This document shows positions 23,513 through 28,055 of a stretch of 28,055 bases of DNA, one piece after another. Source of the stretch: Pseudomonadota bacterium (GTDB taxonomy: Bacteria > Pseudomonadota > Gammaproteobacteria > Xanthomonadales > Xanthomonadaceae); NCBI GenBank assembly GCA_023388715.1, contig JAEWFT010000037.1, forward strand, positions 1 through 28,055, written 5' to 3'. Under the pieces are notes generated by a model that saw only the letters and a program-made list of their open reading frames with translations, had not been told where the DNA came from and made no database searches. The translations under genes and the position numbers were made by a program. The stretch's first letter is position 1; every line of letters begins with the position of its first letter.

Positions 23513-24790
23513 ATGCAATACGGCCGTCCCGTCGCCATCCTGGGTGGCGTCCGCATCCCCTTCTGCCGCCAGAACACGGCCTATGCGGACGTCGGCAACC
23601 TCGGCATGTCGGTCCGCACGCTGGGCGCGCTGGTGGAGAAGTTCGGGCTGCACGGGCAGCAGCTGGGCGAAGTCGCCATGGGCGCGGTGATCAAGCATTC
23701 GTCCGACTGGAACCTCGGCCGCGAAGCTGCCCTCAGCTCCGGGCTGTCGCCGCTGACGCCGGGCATCACCATGCAGCGCGCCTGCGGCACCTCGCTGGAC
23801 ACGATCCTGCACGTCGCCGGCAAGATCGCCAGCGGGCAGATCGAGGCCGGCATCGGCGGCGGCTCGGACACCACGTCCGACGTGCCCATCGTGTACGGCA
23901 AGAGCCTGCGCCGGCGCCTGCTCAAGGCCGCCGCGGGGCGGGTGTTCAAGGACAAGCTGGCCGCGTTCAAGGGCTTCCGCTTTTCCGAGTTGAAGCCCGA
24001 GTTCCCGGGCGTGGCCGAGCCGCGCACCGGCAAGTCGATGGGCGCGCACTGCGAGGACATGGCGAAGGAGTGGAGCATTTCCCGCGACTCGCAGGACGAG
24101 CTGGCGGCGGCCTCGCACCACAAGCTGGCGGCGGCTTACGCGCGCGGCTTCTTCGATGATCTGGTGGTGAGTTTCCGCGGCGTCTCGCGCGACAACATCC
24201 TGCGCGCCGACACCAGCATCGAGAAGCTGGCCACCCTCAAGCCCGCCTTCGACAAGACCAGCGGGCGCGGCACCCTGACTGCGGGCAACTCCACGCCGCT
24301 GACCGATGGCGCCTCCGCCTGCCTGCTGGCGACCGACGCCTGGGCGGCCGCGCATGGGCACGAGGTGCTATGCCACCTGCGAGACGCCCAGGTCGCGGCG
24401 GTGGATTTCGTCCACGGCGAAGGCCTGCTGATGGCGCCCACCGTGGCGGTGGCCGAGATGCTCAGGCGCAACCACCTGTCGCTGCAGGACTTCGACTTCT
24501 ACGAGATCCACGAGGCGTTCGCCGCGCAGGTACTGTGCACGCTGCGCGCGTGGGAAAGCGAGGACTACTGCCGCACCCGTCTTGGCCTGGACGCGCCGCT
24601 GGGCCGCATCGACCCGGCCCGGATCAACCCCAATGGTTCCTCGCTGGCCACCGGCCACCCGTTCGCCGCCACCGGCGCGCGGATCGTCGCCACTGCCGCC
24701 AAGGAACTGGAACAGCGCGGCGGAGGCCGCTGCCTTGTCAGCATCTGCACCGCGGGCGGCATGGGCGTGGTGGCGATCCTGGAGCGCTGA
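23513..24790 (+). CDS. FadI-like acetyl-CoA acetyltransferase (thiolase)
   Basis: The 425-aa protein is a thiolase of the FadI type. It shows 'VAILGGVRIPFCRQNTAYAD' at the N-terminus, the acyl-accepting Cys91 in 'QRACGTSLDTI', 'GGGSDTTSDVPI', 'LTAGNSTPLTDGASA', 'HEAFAAQ', the catalytic His in 'GHPFAATGAR' and the proton-relay Cys in 'CTAGGMGV' near the end. Thiolases cleave 3-ketoacyl-CoA to acetyl-CoA and a shortened acyl-CoA in beta-oxidation, or run the reverse condensation; FadI partners the FadJ multifunctional protein in some bacteria. No fadJ or fadB gene is in the window, so the partner, and whether it is a FadI or an AtoB/PhbA function, cannot be told. GAGGTGA precedes the ATG. It ends 21 bases from the convergent S9 gene. 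Confidence 0.9.
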   Translation: MQYGRPVAILGGVRIPFCRQNTAYADVGNLGMSVRTLGALVEKFGLHGQQLGEVAMGAVIKHSSDWNLGREAALSSGLSPLTPGITMQRACGTSLDTILHVAGKIASGQIEAGIGGGSDTTSDVPIVYGKSLRRRLLKAAAGRVFKDKLAAFKGFRFSELKPEFPGVAEPRTGKSMGAHCEDMAKEWSISRDSQDELAAASHHKLAAAYARGFFDDLVVSFRGVSRDNILRADTSIEKLATLKPAFDKTSGRGTLTAGNSTPLTDGASACLLATDAWAAAHGHEVLCHLRDAQVAAVDFVHGEGLLMAPTVAVAEMLRRNHLSLQDFDFYEIHEAFAAQVLCTLRAWESEDYCRTRLGLDAPLGRIDPARINPNGSSLATGHPFAATGARIVATAAKELEQRGGGRCLVSICTAGGMGVVAILER

Positions 24791-24811
24791 GGAGCGGCGA
24801 CAGGCGCCGGA

Positions 24812-27163
24812 TCAGGGCTTCAGCGCCTCCTCGAACAGCTCATGGATGCGGCGGTACTCGTCATACCAGCTGTCGCTGTGCACGAAGCCGTGCCGTTCCA
24901 TCGGATAGGAGGCCAGCTCCCACTTGTCCTTGCGCAGTTCGATCAGCCGCTGCGCCAGCATCACCGAATCCTTGTAGAACACGTTGTCGTCGATCATGCC
25001 GTGCGCGATCAGCAGGTGGTCCTGCAGGCCGGCGGCGTATTCCAGGGGTGAGGAGCGCTTGTAGGCCTCGGGATCGAGCTCGGGCGTGTTGAGGATGTTG
25101 GACGTGTATTCGTGGTTGTACTGCGACCAGTCGCTGACCGGACGCAGGGCGGCGCCGGCCTTGAACACGCCGGGCTTCTTGAACAGCGCGGCGAAGGTCA
25201 TGAAGCCGCCGTAGCTGCCGCCGTAGATGCCGGCGCGGTCGCGGTCCCCCTGCCTGTTCTCCACCAGCCAGTCGAGTCCGTCGAGGTAATCCTCGAGCTC
25301 CGGTTTGCCCATCCAGCGGTAGATCGCGGTGCGCCAGTCGCGGCCGTAGCCTTCGCTGGCGCGGAAATCCAGGTCGAGCACGATGTAGCCGTCCTGCACC
25401 AGCAGGTTGTGGAACATCTGCTCGCGGAAATAGTTCGGATAGCGCGCGTGCACGTTCTGCAGGTAGCCGGCGCCATGCACGAACATCACGATCGGGTACT
25501 TCTTCCCCGGCGCGAGCGTCTGCGGACCGTAGTACTTGCCCCAGATGGTGCCGGCGCCGTGCTTGCTGGGCACCTGCACCAGCTGCGGCTGGATCCATTC
25601 GCGCGCCTTGAATTCCGCGGTGCGGGTGTCGGTGAGCTGGCGGGCCTCGCCGCCGGCCGCAGGCACCACCGACAGCTGCGGCGGCATGTAGGCGGACGAG
25701 TGCCGCACCAGAAGCTGGTTCCCGTCCGGCGACAGGCGGAAGTCCTCGACGCCATCCAGCGCGGTCAACTCGCGCGGCGTGCCGCCGTCGGCATCCACCG
25801 CGCACACTTCGTAGTCGACCGGCGCGCGACGATTGCACAGGAACAGGAAGCCGCGGCCATCGCGGGTGGGTTCCACCAGCGAGGCCTCCCACTTTCCCGA
25901 TGTGAGCTGGGTGCGGCGGCTGCCATCGAGCGTGTACAGGTGCGAGTAGCCGCTTTCCTCGGACAGGTACCAAAGGCGCCCGTCACGCAACCAGCCCACC
26001 TCGTTGAAGTTCCAGTTGATCCACGCGGGATCGGTCAGCCGGTGCCGCGGCTGCAGGCTCGCGCCGTCGAGGTCGACGCCGGCGATCCAGCGATCCTTGT
26101 TGTCGACCGCGCGCAGCACCAGGGCGACGGCGCGGGAGTCGCCGCGCCAGTGGATCGCCGGGCCCATCGCGTCGAAATCGAGCTTCACCGCGCGGTTGCC
26201 CTTCAGCGCCTCCTTGCCGGCGGCCTTCCGCAGCGCCGCCAGTGGATCGGTGGCGATGCCGGGCAACGCGTCCAGCTTGAGTTCGCGGACCTTGCCGGTG
26301 GCCACCTCGGCCAGCCACAGCGCGTGCGGCAGCGGATCGCCGCGGCCGACACGGGTGCGCACGTCCTCGAATTCCTCGTAGCCCGATTCGGTGATGTACT
26401 TGGGCATCTTGCCGGCCTGCCCGGCGTCGGCGCCCTTCTTCGTCGTCGCCACCAGCAGCCAGCGCCCGTCCGGCGACAGCGCGGAGCCCTGGATCTCCAC
26501 GTCCTTGCCAAGGTAGACCGGCGCCGGCGCACGGGTCGGATCGGCGCTGCGCCACTGCTCATCCTGCTCGCGCGCGGCGTCGCGGCGGGCGCGTTCGCGG
26601 GCCAGCGTCTCGAACAGGCGCAGCTGGCGGTCGCGCAGGTCATCGGCCTTCGGCGGCGTGCCCGGCGCCTCCTCGGCCTTCAGTTGCGCGGCCAGCGCGA
26701 CATCGCGCCCGTTCCAGCGGTACCAGTCGCTGCCCACCCGCCACACCAGCGCGCCATCGTCGGACCACCGCAGTTGCTCGGCGGCGGCGCTGCCGCGGCT
26801 GAGCTGGGACAGCGCGCCGCTACGCAGGTCGCGCACGAACACGTTGCCATCGCGCACGAAGGCCGCGCGGGCGTTGCCGTGATCCACCAGCATGCCGGAG
26901 GTGTCCAGCTGCGCGCGGGCGCCGTCGTCGATGCGCCTTGGCGCGCCCCCGGCCAGCGGCACTTCCCATGTGTCGCGGATGCTCGCGCCCTCGCGCTTGA
27001 GCAGGTACTGCGCGGCCTGGCCGTCCCAGCGCCACCACGCACGCTCCACCGGCGGCCCGATCCAGTCCGGATCCGCCATCGCCTGGGTCAGGGTGATCGG
27101 GGTGGCGGCGAGTGCCGGGGTGGCGGCAAGCGACAGGGCGAAGGCAAGGGCAGCAAGGCGCAT
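24812..27163 (-). CDS. S9-family prolyl oligopeptidase (DPP-IV-like), secreted
   Basis: The 783-aa protein has a signal peptide (MRLAALAF... with a cut after PALA near residue 20). A long N-terminal beta-propeller follows to about residue 530, and a C-terminal alpha/beta-hydrolase domain after it. The catalytic serine is Ser650 in 'GGSYGGFM'; 'HGMIDDNVFYKD' (Asp near 723) and 'MERHGFVHS' (His near 757) complete the triad. 'VMFVHGAGYLQN' provides the oxyanion region. This S9B/C-like layout is typical of periplasmic dipeptidyl or acylaminoacyl peptidases in Xanthomonadaceae. I prefer the ATG at 27163, which gives a clean signal peptide; an upstream ATG at 27184 adds MFLPDCT and is preceded by AGG, so the start is not certain. 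Confidence 0.92.
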   Translation of the reverse strand: MRLAALAFALSLAATPALAATPITLTQAMADPDWIGPPVERAWWRWDGQAAQYLLKREGASIRDTWEVPLAGGAPRRIDDGARAQLDTSGMLVDHGNARAAFVRDGNVFVRDLRSGALSQLSRGSAAAEQLRWSDDGALVWRVGSDWYRWNGRDVALAAQLKAEEAPGTPPKADDLRDRQLRLFETLARERARRDAAREQDEQWRSADPTRAPAPVYLGKDVEIQGSALSPDGRWLLVATTKKGADAGQAGKMPKYITESGYEEFEDVRTRVGRGDPLPHALWLAEVATGKVRELKLDALPGIATDPLAALRKAAGKEALKGNRAVKLDFDAMGPAIHWRGDSRAVALVLRAVDNKDRWIAGVDLDGASLQPRHRLTDPAWINWNFNEVGWLRDGRLWYLSEESGYSHLYTLDGSRRTQLTSGKWEASLVEPTRDGRGFLFLCNRRAPVDYEVCAVDADGGTPRELTALDGVEDFRLSPDGNQLLVRHSSAYMPPQLSVVPAAGGEARQLTDTRTAEFKAREWIQPQLVQVPSKHGAGTIWGKYYGPQTLAPGKKYPIVMFVHGAGYLQNVHARYPNYFREQMFHNLLVQDGYIVLDLDFRASEGYGRDWRTAIYRWMGKPELEDYLDGLDWLVENRQGDRDRAGIYGGSYGGFMTFAALFKKPGVFKAGAALRPVSDWSQYNHEYTSNILNTPELDPEAYKRSSPLEYAAGLQDHLLIAHGMIDDNVFYKDSVMLAQRLIELRKDKWELASYPMERHGFVHSDSWYDEYRRIHELFEEALKP

Positions 27164-27302
27164 GGTGCAATCCGGCAGGAACATGCGGGAAGCCTAGCAG
27201 CATGCCCGGGGCGCACTCGTACCACGGGTTGGCACGGCGGTACCGCCATCGCGTGCTTTCCCGCACAATCGTTGCATCCATGCTGGTGGCCACCGGTCCG
27301 CG

Positions 27303-27572
27303 ATGCTTGCCTTCGTCTACAAGAGCCTGAAAAAGGCCGATACCTATGTCTTTCTCGCCGCGCGCGACGATGGCGCGCGCCTGCCCGAACCGCTGCGCGC
27401 GCAACTGGGCGGGCTGCAGTTCGTGCTCGAGGTGGACCTGGTGGGCCGGCGGGCGCTGGCGCAGGCGGATCCGGGGGTGGTGATGGCCAACCTCGCCGCG
27501 CGCGGCTTCCATGTGCAGTTCCCGCCCAGCATGCCGGACCCGATGAGCGAGGACTGGGGCACTGATGCCTGA
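27303..27572 (+). CDS. YcgL-domain protein
   Basis: The 89-aa protein belongs to the YcgL family (UPF0745), recognisable from 'MLAFVYKSLKKADTYVFLAARDD' at the start, 'LPEPLRAQLG', 'VMANLAARGFHVQFPP' near the end and a conserved small alpha/beta fold. Its function is unknown; in E. coli YcgL neighbours cell-division and RNase D genes. It is cytoplasmic with no signal peptide. The start has only a weak ribosome-binding site. Its last eight bases overlap the next start (ATGCCTGA), so translation is probably coupled to the membrane protein that follows. A nearby ATG at 27280 is out of frame. Confidence 0.88.
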   Translation: MLAFVYKSLKKADTYVFLAARDDGARLPEPLRAQLGGLQFVLEVDLVGRRALAQADPGVVMANLAARGFHVQFPPSMPDPMSEDWGTDA

Positions 27573-28055
27573 GCGCAGGCCGATGCTGGGAGGTGTGCTG
27601 CTGGCGCTTGCGGTGCTGCTGGCGGCGGCGGGCTGGCTTGACGCCGGCAGCGCCGGTCCGCTGGCGTGGCTGGCGCAGGTGCCGGCCGCGCTGGGCGTTG
27701 CCCATGTGCGTGGCACCCGCGAAGGCCGGCCACAACTGCGCGACGCGTGGGGCCTGCTGCTGCTGTGGGGCGGCGCCTTCCTGCTCGCCGCGGCGTTGGC
27801 GGCCCTGCCGCTTTCCGGGCTGCTGGCCGCGCCCTCGCTGGGCGCGACCCTGGCCCTGAGCGCGGCCGCGGGCATCGTGCTGGTGGTGGTGTGGCGGCAC
27901 TGGCCGGCCTGGCATGCGCTGGAGCGCGATGGCGTCGGCCTGCGCGCGGGCCTTGCGGCGGCGACGGACGTGGCGGAACGCCATGCGTGGCGCGGGCTGC
28001 AGGTGGCGCTGCCGGTCGCCGTGTTGCTGGCGCTGGGCGTCGCGCTGGCGTGGCC
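27565..28055 (+). CDS. Membrane protein of unknown function (5' part, runs off the window)
   Basis: An open frame starts at the ATG at 27565, overlapping the ycgL stop by eight bases, and continues with no stop to the window end (163 codons). It encodes several hydrophobic segments: residues 9-23 (LGGVLLALAVLLAAAGW), a Trp/Leu-rich one near residues 62-88, one near 92-112 and another close to the end. A charged stretch (HVRGTREGRPQLRD) separates the first two. I do not recognise the family. The overlap with ycgL suggests a two-gene transcriptional unit. The ORF is incomplete, so total length is unknown. Confidence 0.6.
   Translation, partial: MPERRPMLGGVLLALAVLLAAAGWLDAGSAGPLAWLAQVPAALGVAHVRGTREGRPQLRDAWGLLLLWGGAFLLAAALAALPLSGLLAAPSLGATLALSAAAGIVLVVVWRHWPAWHALERDGVGLRAGLAAATDVAERHAWRGLQVALPVAVLLALGVALAW

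Noticed and set aside
27229..27243. TTGGCACGGCGGTACC as a second sigma-54 promoter ahead of ycgL
   Set aside because: The -24 half (TGGCAC) is present but the -12 half reads TACC in place of TTGC, and no NtrC-like sites are nearby.

Overview
The window is about 28 kb of very GC-rich bacterial chromosome, dense with genes and strongly biased to G or C in third codon positions. Gene content points to a gammaproteobacterium of the Xanthomonadaceae/Lysobacteraceae type (Lysobacter, Luteimonas or a relative). The grounds are a one-piece indolepyruvate ferredoxin oxidoreductase, a periplasmic S9 peptidase, YcgL, NtrB/NtrC with a sigma-54 glnA promoter, and many OM-type lipoproteins. This assignment is inference. 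I see no insertion sequences, phage genes, tRNA, rRNA or CRISPR array, and no gene-free stretch above 300 bases.

Layout. 1-339: 3' end of an MFS drug-efflux pump. 404-954: a Cys-rich zinc-ribbon protein and a convergent I78-type protease-inhibitor lipoprotein. 1201-2795: two tandem L,D-transpeptidases of different families. 2931-6629 (minus): the fused indolepyruvate oxidoreductase, separated from them by two hairpins. 6818-9867: a ParA-like ATPase, the phosphohistidine phosphatase SixA and a phospholipase D/cardiolipin-synthase-like lipoprotein. 9944-13465: a tightly packed run of DUF1232 protein, hotdog thioesterase, PlsC-like acyltransferase, YheT-like hydrolase and PEBP-family protein. 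With the phospholipase D this looks like a membrane-lipid neighbourhood. 13478-14332 (minus): UppP, undecaprenyl-diphosphate phosphatase.

14333-15934: glutamine synthetase glnA behind a full nitrogen-control promoter, with two NtrC-like dyads 31 bp apart, a consensus IHF site and a perfect -24/-12 sigma-54 element. 16004-19377: a cell-wall block with an AmiD-type amidase lipoprotein, a coupled sulfotransferase, an M23 endopeptidase and a third L,D-transpeptidase. 19473-21924: ntrB-ntrC. A perfect NtrC-type palindrome abuts and includes the first base of the ntrB start codon, which suggests an autoregulated and probably leaderless operon. 21993-24790: lipoprotein SodC, an unrecognised 287-aa protein and a FadI-like thiolase. 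24812-27163 (minus): S9 peptidase. 27303-28055: YcgL and the start of a membrane protein.

Two themes connect the genes. Nitrogen control: glnA is the expected NtrC target, and NtrB/NtrC lie about 3.5 kb downstream of the end of glnA. Cell envelope: three L,D-transpeptidases, AmiD, an M23 peptidase, UppP and the lipid genes are scattered across the window, and six products carry a lipobox. The most distinctive signals found are regulatory (glnA and ntrB upstream regions). No wholly new defence or mobile system was recognised.
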